Of a stretch of DNA of 64,000 bases, positions 34,759-43,054 are shown piece by piece; within the stretch, counting starts at the first letter, position 1; each line of letters opens with the position of its first letter. The position numbers and the translations under genes were made by a program. Source of the stretch: an uncultured Lachnospiraceae bacterium (lineage in GTDB: Bacteria > Bacillota > Clostridia > Lachnospirales > Lachnospiraceae); the NCBI GenBank assembly GCA_900548905.1, contig URMK01000026.1, positions 23,948 through 87,947 of the forward strand, written 5' to 3'. The notes under the pieces are model-generated. The model was not told the DNA's origin. It searched no databases and worked only from the letters and a program-made list of their open reading frames with translations.

Positions 34759-35853
34759 CTATACTTGTCTCTTATAAAAAGGCAGCTCCACAACCTCCGC
34801 TTCCACGCTGCGTCCTCTCACATCCGCTTCCACACGGCTTCCCACATCTGCCTTATCTGCCTGAACCAAAGCCATTGCCACCGGATATCCCAGGAAAGGC
34901 GCATGTGTCCCGGAGGTGCTCCGCCCGATCTGCTCTTCTCCAATATATATTGCGGCACCCTCTCTTATAATTCCTCTTCCGATCACCTTGAGACCCACTC
35001 TTTTTCTTGCGGGTTCTCCGGCTTTTTCCAAAGCATCTTTTCCGACAAAATCTTTTTTGTTCCTTTTAACGGCAAATTGCAATCCAGTTTCCAGCGGCGT
35101 GATTTCTTCATTCATTTCATGCCCATACAAAGGCATAGCCGCCTCCAGCCGCAGAGTATCCCGGGCCCCCAGCCCGCAGGGCACCAATCCGTGCTCCTCC
35201 CCGGCTTCCATCAGCGCCTCCCACAAAGCCGGCGCATCCCCGCTGTCCATATAAAGCTCGTATCCCTCTTCCCCCGTATACCCGGTTTTGGAAATCATGC
35301 ACCTTATCCCAGCAGCGCTCCCTTCTGCCACACAGCTGTAATACTTTCCGGGAATGCCTTCCGGCGCAGCAATCTTTTCCAGGATCTTCCGTGCCCGCGG
35401 CCCCTGTAGTGCGATCTGCCCCACCTTCTCGGATATGTCCGTAAAACAGGCGCCCTTCCTTTGATGCGCCAGCATCCAGGTAAAATCTTTATCCTTATTT
35501 GCCGCATTCACAACGATAAAATAACGGTTATCCCTGATCTTATATACAATCAGATCATCCACCACACCGCCTTTTTCATTGCACATAGGGCTGTACCTGG
35601 CCTGCCCGTCATACATTCCTGTAAAATCATTGGTCAGCAGGTAATTCAAATTATCCAGGGCCCCCTTCCCCTCACACAGGATTTCTCCCATATGAGACAC
35701 ATCAAACAGCCCGCATTCGGTCCTTACAGCCATATGCTCCCTGATAACACCTGTTTTTTCATACTGTACCGGCAGCAGAAAACCGGCAAAAGGAACCATC
35801 TTTCCCCCATACTTCACATGCACGTCATACAGAGTGGTTCTGCATTCTTCCAT
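34759..35853 (-). CDS. gcvT: Aminomethyltransferase (glycine cleavage T protein)
   Basis: Transfers the methylene carbon from the H-protein aminomethyl group to tetrahydrofolate and releases ammonia. The 364 residues have HVKYGGKMVPFAGFLLPVQY, the catalytic Asp region FDVSHMGEI, the folate-binding RVMISKTGYTGEEGYE-like stretch (CMISKTGYTGEEGYELY) and the C-terminal barrel with GRSTSGTHAPFLG. It is the first gene after the glycine riboswitch, with AAGGGG before the ATG. Confidence 0.95.
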   Translation of the reverse strand: MEECRTTLYDVHVKYGGKMVPFAGFLLPVQYEKTGVIREHMAVRTECGLFDVSHMGEILCEGKGALDNLNYLLTNDFTGMYDGQARYSPMCNEKGGVVDDLIVYKIRDNRYFIVVNAANKDKDFTWMLAHQRKGACFTDISEKVGQIALQGPRARKILEKIAAPEGIPGKYYSCVAEGSAAGIRCMISKTGYTGEEGYELYMDSGDAPALWEALMEAGEEHGLVPCGLGARDTLRLEAAMPLYGHEMNEEITPLETGLQFAVKRNKKDFVGKDALEKAGEPARKRVGLKVIGRGIIREGAAIYIGEEQIGRSTSGTHAPFLGYPVAMALVQADKADVGSRVEADVRGRSVEAEVVELPFYKRQV

Positions 35854-35910
35854 CCGCTTTATACCCCTTTCTTTGAATACGCTTCAGACATTCCCGGCTT
35901 CTTCCGGACA

Positions 35911-35943
35911 CAAAAAGGCATATAGCCTTAAAGCTATATGCCT
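35911..35943 (-). terminator. Expression-platform terminator of the glycine riboswitch
   Basis: On the minus strand a perfect 11-bp stem AGGCATATAGC/GCTATATGCCT with a 6-nt loop is followed by TTTTTGTG, between the second aptamer and gcvT. It is presumably relieved when glycine binds. Confidence 0.88.
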
Positions 35944-35944
35944 T

Positions 35945-36196
35945 CCCTGTCTTCGTACCTGAAAGATTACCCCTTTCCATTTAGGTATCCGCAGTGGAAT
36001 GACCTGTGGAAAGAAGCTGCCTCGTCGGTGGTGCCGGTGTGCGCCCAAGCCCTAAATCTTAAGAACTGTACGGGTTCTTTGGGACCTATGGTTCTTTGTA
36101 CACTTCACCTTTCCAGAGTTTCGTCCAAATCCGGTCCTTTTGCCTGAGAGTTTATGCCCCTTCGGCGCAGATGTTCTTGTCTCTCCCGGATTCTTC
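35945..36196 (-). promoter_or_regulatory. Tandem glycine riboswitch
   Basis: Two glycine aptamers lie in series in the gcvT leader. Aptamer 1 (about 36195-36100) shows GGGAGAG, CGCCGAAGGGGCA, CTCTCAGGCAAAAGGACC, the hallmark glycine-binding core. Aptamer 2 (about 36085-35945) shows ACCGACGAGGCAG and ATCTTTCAGG...GACAGG, the same core with the variable P3 extended. A terminator stem follows. Glycine binding normally switches the operon on in Firmicutes. Confidence 0.93.
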
Positions 36197-36265
36197 TTCC
36201 GAAGTTTATTTTGTTTTCCCTGCATATGTATCATCGGAAACCGATGTCTTGCACTTTGTATGATC

Positions 36266-36294
36266 AGTGTAGCACAAATGGAGCGGAGGGACAA
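36266..36294 (-). promoter_or_regulatory. Promoter of the gcv operon
   Basis: On the minus strand TTGTCC (36289-36294) and TACACT (36266-36271) are 17 bp apart, upstream of the riboswitch. A small palindrome CATCGG-AAA-CCGATG (36232-36246) lies just downstream and could be an extra operator. Confidence 0.6.
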
Positions 36295-36400
36295 TTGGTA
36301 TTAATGGAGAAATTCGGGCCGGATAAATCGGAGACCCCAAAATAAATACTGCCGCCTGCGCCATGGTAAGCGGATGCCGCCATTGGAATTATTGACCTGT

Positions 36401-36895
36401 CTACTCCTTCCAATGCAGCCTGTGAAGTTCCCCTTCAAGCAGCATCCCTTCAAAATTGTTCTGCCTCAGGGCTTCGTACAATACAATGGCAACGGAATTG
36501 CTCAGATTGAGGGAACGGATTTTATCCAACATAGGGATTCTGATACAGGTATCTTCATTATCCACGAGGATTTCTTCCGGAATTCCTGCGCTTTCCTTGC
36601 CGAACATGATAAAGTCATCGGGGCCGAAGGAGACATCTGTGTATACATGTCTGGCTTTGGTAGTAGCCATCCATATTTTAGCTCCCGGATTTTTTTCCAG
36701 GAATTCATCATAGTTTACATAACGTCTTACGTCCAATTCCTTCCAATAGTCCATTCCCGCCCGTTTGATTTCTTTTTCACTCAGGCGGAAACCCAGGGGT
36801 TCTATTAAATGGAGTACCGAACCGGTGGCTACGCAGGTACGTCCTATATTTCCAGTGTTTGCGGGAATTTCCGGCTGATGCAGTACAATATTCAT
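36401..36895 (-). CDS. trmL: tRNA (cytidine(34)-2'-O)-methyltransferase
   Basis: SPOUT-family enzyme that 2'-O-methylates the wobble base of tRNA-Leu with SAM. The 164 residues give the trefoil-knot motifs: N-terminal LHQPEIPANTGNIGRTC, FGKESAGIPEEI in motif 2, and IPMLDKIRSLNLSNSVAIVLYE in motif 3. The size is right for the single-domain family. It is a lone minus-strand gene between the gcv leader and the aminotransferase. Confidence 0.93.
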   Translation of the reverse strand: MNIVLHQPEIPANTGNIGRTCVATGSVLHLIEPLGFRLSEKEIKRAGMDYWKELDVRRYVNYDEFLEKNPGAKIWMATTKARHVYTDVSFGPDDFIMFGKESAGIPEEILVDNEDTCIRIPMLDKIRSLNLSNSVAIVLYEALRQNNFEGMLLEGELHRLHWKE

Positions 36896-37054
36896 CCTTT
36901 GTTTGCTCCTCGTCTTTTTTTCTTTAACTATATAAAATACCGGCCATGTTCTTGATGCCGGAAACAGTATAGCCCCACCGCCTTTTGAAAAGCGGCAGGA
37001 CCATAGCTTACCGGGTGTCCGGTGGCAAGCCGGGTATTCTTTTATCCCGTTCTT

Positions 37055-38227
37055 TTATTTCCGTTCTTTTTTCAGGCGTTCCACAAAATCTGCCAGCCTT
37101 CCGATAGCTATCTTCAGGTTTTCCAAAGAGTAGGCGTAAGAAATCCGGATAAAGCCTTCCCCGCAGTCACCGAAAGCGGTGCCGGGTACAACAGCCACCT
37201 TTTCCTCCTGCAGGAAACGGGTTGCGAATTCATCGCTGGTCATGCCGAATTCTCTGATGCAGGGGAACACATAGAAGGCTCCATAGGGTTCAAAACAAGG
37301 AAGCCCCATTTCGCGGAAAGCGTATAGCAGATAACGTCTTCTCCGGTTATAGGCCTCGCGCATCTCCTTCACATCATCATCGCCGTTACGCAAGGCTTCC
37401 ACGGCAGCATACTGGCTTGTGGTAGGGGCGCACATAATGGCAAACTGATGGATTTTAAGCATCTGTTCAATGATGACAGACGGTCCGCAGGCATAGCCAA
37501 GTCTCCAGCCTGTCATGGCATAAGACTTGGAAAAGCCATTGATCAGAATGGTTCTTTCCTTCATTCCGGGTATGTTGGCGATGGAAACGTGATCTCCTTT
37601 ATAGGTCAATTCCCCATAAATCTCATCGGAAATAACGAACAGATCCTTCTCCAGTATCACTTCCGCTATGGCTTCCAGATCTTCCCGTTCCATAATGGCC
37701 CCTGTCGGGTTATTGGGAAAAGGAAGTACAAGAACCTTGGTCTTATCGGTAATGGCCTCCCGCAGCTCCCCGGCCGTAAGACGGAATTCATTTTCCGGCT
37801 TCAGATTAATGATAACCGGAACCGCATCCGCCAGTATGGCGCATGGCTCATAAGAAACATAGCTGGGCTGGGGGATAAGGACTTCATCCCCGGGATTGAC
37901 CATGGTGCGCAGGGCTATATCAATGGCTTCCGAACCGCCTACGGTAACCAGCACCTCTTTGACATAATCATATGTAAGATCGAAACGGCGCTTTAAATAA
38001 TTACAGATTTCAAGTTTTAGTTCCTTCAGCCCTGCATTTGAGGTGTAGAAGGTTCTTCCCTTTTCCAGGGAATAGATACCCTCATCCCGGATATGCCAGG
38101 GGGTATCGAAGTCGGGTTCGCCCACCCCAAGGGAAATGGCATCCTCCATTTCACTCACGATGTCAAAAAACTTCCGAATGCCCGACGGTTTGATATCTAC
38201 GATTTTATCGGACAATGGATTTCTCAT
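37055..38227 (-). CDS. Class I/II aminotransferase
   Basis: A PLP-dependent aminotransferase of 390 residues, fold type I. Visible features are VGGSEAIDIALRTMVNPGDEV, PNNPTGAIMEREDL, VISDEIYGELTY and the PLP lysine in NGFSKSYAMTGWRLGY. It resembles the aspartate/aromatic and PatA-type enzymes; the amino donor cannot be fixed from sequence. Its start codon overlaps the stop of the upstream Lrp regulator by 4 nt (ATGA), so the regulator and enzyme are cotranscribed and the regulator probably senses the same amino acid pool. Confidence 0.9.
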   Translation of the reverse strand: MRNPLSDKIVDIKPSGIRKFFDIVSEMEDAISLGVGEPDFDTPWHIRDEGIYSLEKGRTFYTSNAGLKELKLEICNYLKRRFDLTYDYVKEVLVTVGGSEAIDIALRTMVNPGDEVLIPQPSYVSYEPCAILADAVPVIINLKPENEFRLTAGELREAITDKTKVLVLPFPNNPTGAIMEREDLEAIAEVILEKDLFVISDEIYGELTYKGDHVSIANIPGMKERTILINGFSKSYAMTGWRLGYACGPSVIIEQMLKIHQFAIMCAPTTSQYAAVEALRNGDDDVKEMREAYNRRRRYLLYAFREMGLPCFEPYGAFYVFPCIREFGMTSDEFATRFLQEEKVAVVPGTAFGDCGEGFIRISYAYSLENLKIAIGRLADFVERLKKERK

Positions 38228-38715
38228 GGTGTTATTTTCTCCCTTGTATCTTCATATTTTTTAGCAAGAATGGTTCCGTGGTCCTTATATTTCTTCAGGA
38301 TAAAGTGGGTTGCCGTACTGAGCACGCCGTCCAGGGCGGAAAGCTTCTCCGAAACAAAGCCGGAGATTTCCTTCAGGTTACGGCCTTCCAGTGTCACGAG
38401 AAGGTCAAAGCCGCCGGATATGAGGTATACGGCATTCACTTCAGGATATTTATAGACCCTTTCCGCTATATTGTCAAAACCCTGGCCTCTCTGCGGGGTA
38501 ACGCGTACCTCGATCAGCGCGGATATTTTATCAAGACTGGTCTTATCCCAGTCAATCAAGGTATGGTATCCGCAGATTATGCCTTCCGCTTCCATAGCCG
38601 CAAGTTCATTCACCACGTCGATTTCTTCCACTCCGAGAATAACAGCCAGTTCTTTTAAATCGATACGGCTGTTTTTCTCAATAATACCTAACAACTGTTC
38701 TCTTAGCTCTCTCAT
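38224..38715 (-). CDS. Lrp/AsnC family transcriptional regulator
   Basis: A 163-residue amino-acid-responsive regulator. The winged helix-turn-helix (about 1-60: NSRIDLKELAVILGVEEIDVVNEL) precedes the RAM ligand and oligomerisation domain (about 70-155: ALIEVRVTPQRGQGFDNIAERV). The start at 38715 has AGGAG 7 nt upstream; an earlier ATG would add ten residues that include the ribosome binding site. It overlaps the aminotransferase gene by 4 nt. Confidence 0.9.
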   Translation of the reverse strand: MRELREQLLGIIEKNSRIDLKELAVILGVEEIDVVNELAAMEAEGIICGYHTLIDWDKTSLDKISALIEVRVTPQRGQGFDNIAERVYKYPEVNAVYLISGGFDLLVTLEGRNLKEISGFVSEKLSALDGVLSTATHFILKKYKDHGTILAKKYEDTREKITP

Positions 38716-38757
38716 ATTATCACTCCTGTCTGCCGGTCCCGCCATCAGGCCGGCTTA

Positions 38758-39738
38758 CTATAATTGATATAGCTCATCCGGTTTGGCCGGTTCCAGATAA
38801 CGCTTTTCTTCTCCGTTTTTTACGATCCGGTCCTTTCCGCAGGTGGTTCTGCCCACCACTGCGGCCGGAATATTTTCCGCTTCCAGCTTCCGTACCAGAT
38901 CCGCTCCGTTTTCCGCTGCAATTAAAAGGCTTCCTCCCGATATCAGTTCATAGGGATTGCGATCCAGGAAATTGCAGATTTCCACCGTTTCCTGCCGGAT
39001 GGGCAGTTTTTTCAAGTCTATTTCCAGTCCGACGCCTGAACTTTCCGCCATTTCCCAGAGCGCACCGAATATTCCTCCCTCGGTCACGTCCGTCATGGCC
39101 CAAACGCCGGACTTTCCGGCGACTGCGGCCTCCGGTATAATGGAAAGGTATCTGTCAAAGTCCATGGCCTCCTCCACCAGATAGGCAGGGAAACGTCTGC
39201 GCAGCTGTTCTTCTTTTTCCTTTGCCGCGATGGAGGTCCCTTCCAGGGCGATCCATTTGGTAACGACGAGATCCCCGTCAGGCTTTGCGGTACCGGTAGC
39301 CACAGCAGTACCTGCCGCTGCTTTCCCTACAGCGGTAACCGTCAGTACCATACGGTTTACCGCATCGGTAACCTCCGTATGGCCTCCTGCTATCTGTATC
39401 TGTAAAGACGCGCAGGTTTCTTCCGCCTGGGCCATCAACTCCCTGAGTTCCTTCTCCTCACAGGACGGCGGGAGAAGAACGGTCAGCAATACCGCTATCG
39501 GCTCACCGCCTGATGCGGCGATATCATTGGCGGATGCATGGATTCCATAGCGGGCCACATCCTTGCCGGTTCCCGTAACCGGATCGGAGGACAGGAGTAC
39601 AATTTCTCCTTCACCGGGTGCCAAAATGGCGCAGTCCTCCCCCAGACCTGCGCCAAGTATGATTTCACCCCTCCGGGTTTTCAGTTGTCTCAATACGGAA
39701 CGTTTCAGAACGCTCTCTTGCACCTTGCCAATCTTCAT
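38758..39738 (-). CDS. AIR synthase-related (PurM/HypE/ThiL-like) protein
   Basis: A 326-residue member of the ATP-binding AIR synthase superfamily. The N-terminal half has GAGLGEDCAIL, SSDPVTGTGKDVARYGIHASANDIAASGGEP and AGGHTEVTD, and the C-terminal half has MTDVTEGGIFGALWE and SGGSLLIAA. This resembles hydrogenase maturation HypE and thiamine-phosphate kinase ThiL in the ligand pocket, but neither a C-terminal HypE Cys tail nor hydrogenase or thiamine neighbours are present. The substrate is unknown. It is the gene upstream of the Lrp regulator on the same strand, about 40 bp away. Confidence 0.82.
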   Translation of the reverse strand: MKIGKVQESVLKRSVLRQLKTRRGEIILGAGLGEDCAILAPGEGEIVLLSSDPVTGTGKDVARYGIHASANDIAASGGEPIAVLLTVLLPPSCEEKELRELMAQAEETCASLQIQIAGGHTEVTDAVNRMVLTVTAVGKAAAGTAVATGTAKPDGDLVVTKWIALEGTSIAAKEKEEQLRRRFPAYLVEEAMDFDRYLSIIPEAAVAGKSGVWAMTDVTEGGIFGALWEMAESSGVGLEIDLKKLPIRQETVEICNFLDRNPYELISGGSLLIAAENGADLVRKLEAENIPAAVVGRTTCGKDRIVKNGEEKRYLEPAKPDELYQL

Positions 39739-39769
39739 CCCGTGCTCCCATTTTCCTGTTTACACAGCT

Positions 39770-41356
39770 TTACTGCCCCGTCTGTTGCTGCTGCTGAGCC
39801 AGCTGCTCATTATACTGCTGGATTAAAGCCGCCTGTTCCTCCGGCGTTTTTCCTGCCAATATAGCCGCCAATGCAGGATCCACTCCGTCCGCAGGCGGTG
39901 TGGTGCTCTGGCCGGATTTCAATGCGGAGGCAACGCTCTTCACGTGATCAATGCTGCCCGTTGCAATGGCTGCCTGCATTTCATTATAAGCATTGCTGTC
40001 ATTGGTGGCAACCCCTACGGTTGCGGTACGGGGTACCATTTTATAGCTGCTGCTGTTAATCTGTTCCCGGCTTACTTCCACTCCGTTTTCGGTGACCACC
40101 TTCCACAGTCTCGCCTTATAACCGATATGGGCGGACTGTACCTCCACAAACCCGATAGGCTGTGATGTGGTCTGGACAATGCTTTCGGAGTTAGGCTGGA
40201 TAGTCTCCAGCACTTCGCTTTCATAAGTTACCACATGGCCCGGATCTCTTGTTTCCACACCGTAAATGGTAAAGGTAATATTTTTATTGCTGGTATACCC
40301 CTCAATATAGATAGGATATCCCGTATTGTTTGTAAATTTGAAGTCCTTCCCCGCTGACTCGGCGATCGCCGCGTCCATGGAAGGCTTTACATAACCAACT
40401 ATCATGGAATGGTTATGCCTTTCGTCCACCACAAGCTCCGATTTGAGCACCGCGTTATAAAGCGTAGTGGATACCTGGCAGATACCGCCGCCGATACTGT
40501 CCACTACCTGCCCGTTCAGATAGGAACCGGCCATATAATACCCGTTGCTTTCTGTAAACGGGCTTACGGCTTCATAGGTGGAAAAAGTCTCGCCCGGCAG
40601 GATGGTCGCTCCGTTGATCAGATTGCAGCCATTGGTAACATTGGCGCTTCTGTCCCTTCCCGAGGAGGAAAAGCTGGTGGTAAAGGTGCCAAGCACATCC
40701 TTAACCTTCGACAGTTCTTCCGCATTGCCCTTGGGAACCTCTTCCGTCACTGCCAGATCTACGGCTCCGTCGCCGCCCTTCCACTGGGTGGTCAGATATT
40801 CATAGATCGCATTTTCAGAAGCCGTATTGTCCACTACAATACCGGTCTGCCCTTCCTCAATGACAAAAGAGCCGTCAACCCTTTTCAGATGGGCGTCAAC
40901 CGCTTCCACATTAAAAGCGTCGCATTTATTTTCCACTACCGCTGCAATCGCTTCTTTATCAAAAGAAAAAGCGATATCATATATCTTATTCTGATGCTCC
41001 AAATCCTTCAGTGCCTTGTAACGCACGACTACGTTACCGGTCTTTCCCAGATTTACGGCATCTTCCACCAAATCCGGATTTCCCCAGCCCAGTCCAAGCT
41101 CGGCCGCCGTGACGGATACGGTGTTCCCATCCATAACATGTAAAACAATGGAACTGCTTCCCAGGGAATCCACATAAGACTGGACAGCAGCCCTGGCTTC
41201 CTCCCGCGTCATGCCGGAAAGGGATATTTCACCTGCATAAACCCCCTCCAGTATCGTATCATCCGGCCTTGCCTGTGCTTTGGAACGCATGCCCGCCGCA
41301 AGCGCGGCAATGCCCAGGGTACATACAAGCGCCAGTGTCCAAATCCATTTCTTCAT
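39770..41356 (-). CDS. VanW family protein with peptidoglycan-binding domain
   Basis: A 528-residue surface protein. A TM/signal segment (about 6-24) is followed by a PG_binding_4-type region with two GMTREEARAAV-like repeats, then the VanW domain (about 235-390) with RSANVTNGCNLINGATILPGE, GGGICQVSTTLYNAVLKSEL, ERHNHSMIVGYV and NNTGYPIYIEG. The C-terminus is Gln-rich (QQYNEQLAQQQQQTGQ). VanW proteins occur beside glycopeptide resistance clusters and also, as here, alone in many Clostridia; a cell-wall role is likely but not defined. A tiny membrane-protein gene lies 15 bp upstream in the same operon. Confidence 0.9.
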   Translation of the reverse strand: MKKWIWTLALVCTLGIAALAAGMRSKAQARPDDTILEGVYAGEISLSGMTREEARAAVQSYVDSLGSSSIVLHVMDGNTVSVTAAELGLGWGNPDLVEDAVNLGKTGNVVVRYKALKDLEHQNKIYDIAFSFDKEAIAAVVENKCDAFNVEAVDAHLKRVDGSFVIEEGQTGIVVDNTASENAIYEYLTTQWKGGDGAVDLAVTEEVPKGNAEELSKVKDVLGTFTTSFSSSGRDRSANVTNGCNLINGATILPGETFSTYEAVSPFTESNGYYMAGSYLNGQVVDSIGGGICQVSTTLYNAVLKSELVVDERHNHSMIVGYVKPSMDAAIAESAGKDFKFTNNTGYPIYIEGYTSNKNITFTIYGVETRDPGHVVTYESEVLETIQPNSESIVQTTSQPIGFVEVQSAHIGYKARLWKVVTENGVEVSREQINSSSYKMVPRTATVGVATNDSNAYNEMQAAIATGSIDHVKSVASALKSGQSTTPPADGVDPALAAILAGKTPEEQAALIQQYNEQLAQQQQQTGQ

Positions 41357-41371
41357 ATGCTGCTCCTATCC

Positions 41372-41476
41372 TTATAGAAAATACAGAAGTGTGGGCACTA
41401 CCATCGCCAGCACCAGAATAATGATGATGACGGATGAAATTACTTTTTGTGTTTTCTTATTATTTAAATTAAACAT
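41372..41476 (-). CDS. 34-residue single-pass membrane microprotein (Prli42-like)
   Basis: A short gene read directly from the minus strand: basic start MFNLNNKKTQKVISS, then one membrane helix VIIIILVLAMVVPTLLYFL, then TAA. GGGAGG lies 8 nt before the ATG. The layout (N-terminal NKK/Q-K and one C-terminal helix) resembles the stressosome anchor Prli42 of Listeria, but that similarity is only of pattern. The VanW gene follows 15 bp later with its own AGGAG, and a sigma-A promoter lies upstream, so the two share a transcript. Confidence 0.75.
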   Translation of the reverse strand: MFNLNNKKTQKVISSVIIIILVLAMVVPTLLYFL

Positions 41477-41595
41477 TTACTATGCCTCCCGACATGTTCC
41501 ATGTACTTTATACCGGATGCGAAAGAATCGCATTCATTCCCGGCAGCCGTTCAGAAAAGCCTGAACTATTACCAATCCTACCTGTTCAGATGCTT

Positions 41596-41624
41596 ATTAT
41601 ATATGAAAGCCTCTATTTTTGCAA
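41596..41624 (-). promoter_or_regulatory. Sigma-A promoter of the microprotein-VanW operon
   Basis: On the minus strand TTGCAA (41619-41624) and TATAAT (41596-41601) are separated by 17 bp. Two small leader hairpins follow (GTTCAG/CTGAAC and ATGCGA/TCGCAT). Confidence 0.75.
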
Positions 41625-41652
41625 GCAGAGATAAGCCGGAAACTGTTACTGT

Positions 41653-42366
41653 TTACTCCGTCAATTTCCCATATTGAGCCAGAATTTTATCTATGGTACG
41701 GCTGGCTTCATTTTTGGTCATTTTCTCTATATCCGTGTCCAGTTCCAGTCTATGAAGGGATTCAAGCCTGTATAACCTTTCCTTTTGTGCCGGAGTGGCA
41801 GGCCCTTCCTTTTTCACTTTATATACAAGAGGCTGGGGTTCAAAATCCTTTTCATTCCAGAACAGCCCGCACAGTTTTTCATAAAGCAGCTGTGTGGCTT
41901 CGGCATCCTCCGACGCCCGGTGGGGTGTATGAGGGATCCGGAAATGGGAACATAAAAATTCCAGTTTCCGGCTTTCCAGCTCCGGCAGGAATTTCCTTGC
42001 CAGTTTCAGGGTATCAATCCCTTTCCTCTCAAAGGGAAACCCCAAATTAACTGCCGCTTTTTTCAGAAAGGAATAGTCGAAAAGGATACTGTGTCCCAGA
42101 AGCGGCAATTCTTGGCTGAATGCAAGAAACGCAGGAAAGACCTGGGAAATGTCTGCCGCCGTTTCCAAATCCCCGTCCCGTATCCCCGTAATATCTGTAG
42201 TAGCCCCGCTCAGCTTACGGCCCGGATTCACAAGCATCCCGAAACGGTCTGTCACATGCCCGTCTCTTACCTTAACAGCTCCGATCTCAATAATTTTATC
42301 ATATTTGGGATGAAGGCCGGAAGTTTCCAGATCCAGGCAGATATAGTCCTTTACCGGGCCGTTCAC
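41653..42366 (-). CDS. 3'-5' exonuclease (DEDDh family, PolC/epsilon-like)
   Basis: A 237-residue exonuclease. Motif I YICLDLETSGLHP, motif II around LLGHSILFDYSFLKK, and motif III HRASEDAEATQLLYE give the four acidic residues and the catalytic His of the DEDDh group. It resembles the proofreading domain of DNA polymerase III and RNase T-type exonucleases. A C-terminal stretch (LVYKVKKEGPATPAQKERL) is of unknown role. It starts at a GTG that overlaps the nth stop codon as GTGA, so it is coupled to endonuclease III, consistent with a DNA repair role. Confidence 0.87.
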   Translation of the reverse strand: MNGPVKDYICLDLETSGLHPKYDKIIEIGAVKVRDGHVTDRFGMLVNPGRKLSGATTDITGIRDGDLETAADISQVFPAFLAFSQELPLLGHSILFDYSFLKKAAVNLGFPFERKGIDTLKLARKFLPELESRKLEFLCSHFRIPHTPHRASEDAEATQLLYEKLCGLFWNEKDFEPQPLVYKVKKEGPATPAQKERLYRLESLHRLELDTDIEKMTKNEASRTIDKILAQYGKLTE

Positions 42367-43043
42367 TTGCCCGCACCCGTTTTCTTTTTTGGGGCTGTTT
42401 TTTTCCCGTTCTCCTTTTTATAGTATGGACAGTATTCGGTCAAAAAACACTCTTCACATTTTGCAGTAGGCGCTTTACAGATTTCCCTGCCCAATGCGAT
42501 GATTTGGAGATTATAGAGGATCCAGTGTTCTTTGGGCAGTGCCTTCATCAAATCAAATTCCACCTTTACCGGATCTTCTTCTTTCGTCAGGCCCAGACGG
42601 TAAGAGATTCTTTTTACATGGGTATCCACCACAATGCTGGGTTCGTTGTATATGTTTCCGCGGATCACATTTGCCGTTTTCCTTCCCACACCGGCCAGAG
42701 ACGTCAGATCCTCTATGGATTCGGGCACCTGTCCGCCGAATTTATGAACCAGATCCTGACAGCATGCAATGATATTTTTTGCCTTATTATGGTAAAAACC
42801 GGTTGAATGGATATCCTTTTCCAGTTCTTTCAGATCCGCATTGGCAAAAGCCTCCACATTGCTATATTTCCGGAACAGATCCTTCGTCACCACATTGACT
42901 CTGGCGTCCGTGCATTGTGCGCTTAAAATGGTGGCAATGAGCAGCTGCCATGCATTTTCGTAATCGAGATAGCAGATAATATCCGTACCGTAATGCTGAT
43001 CCAAAAGTCCCAGTATGATGTCAATTCGTTCTTTTTGTTTCAT
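42363..43043 (-). CDS. nth: Endonuclease III
   Basis: Bifunctional DNA glycosylase/AP lyase for oxidised pyrimidines in base excision repair. The 226 residues have the helix-hairpin-helix LTSLAGVGRKTANVI with the catalytic lysine, the catalytic aspartate in VVDTHVKRIS, and the 4Fe-4S motif Cx6Cx2Cx5C (CKAPTAKCEECFLTEYC). The C-terminal tail is Lys-rich. The ATG at 43043 has GGAG 6-7 nt upstream; an ATG at 43055 adds four residues with no such site. Confidence 0.94.
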   Translation of the reverse strand: MKQKERIDIILGLLDQHYGTDIICYLDYENAWQLLIATILSAQCTDARVNVVTKDLFRKYSNVEAFANADLKELEKDIHSTGFYHNKAKNIIACCQDLVHKFGGQVPESIEDLTSLAGVGRKTANVIRGNIYNEPSIVVDTHVKRISYRLGLTKEEDPVKVEFDLMKALPKEHWILYNLQIIALGREICKAPTAKCEECFLTEYCPYYKKENGKKTAPKKKTGAGK

Positions 43044-43054
43044 TTTTTTCTCCA

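Noticed and set aside
39770..41356. Glycopeptide resistance cluster
   Set aside because: VanW family proteins occur widely without vanA/B/H/X; none of those genes is here.
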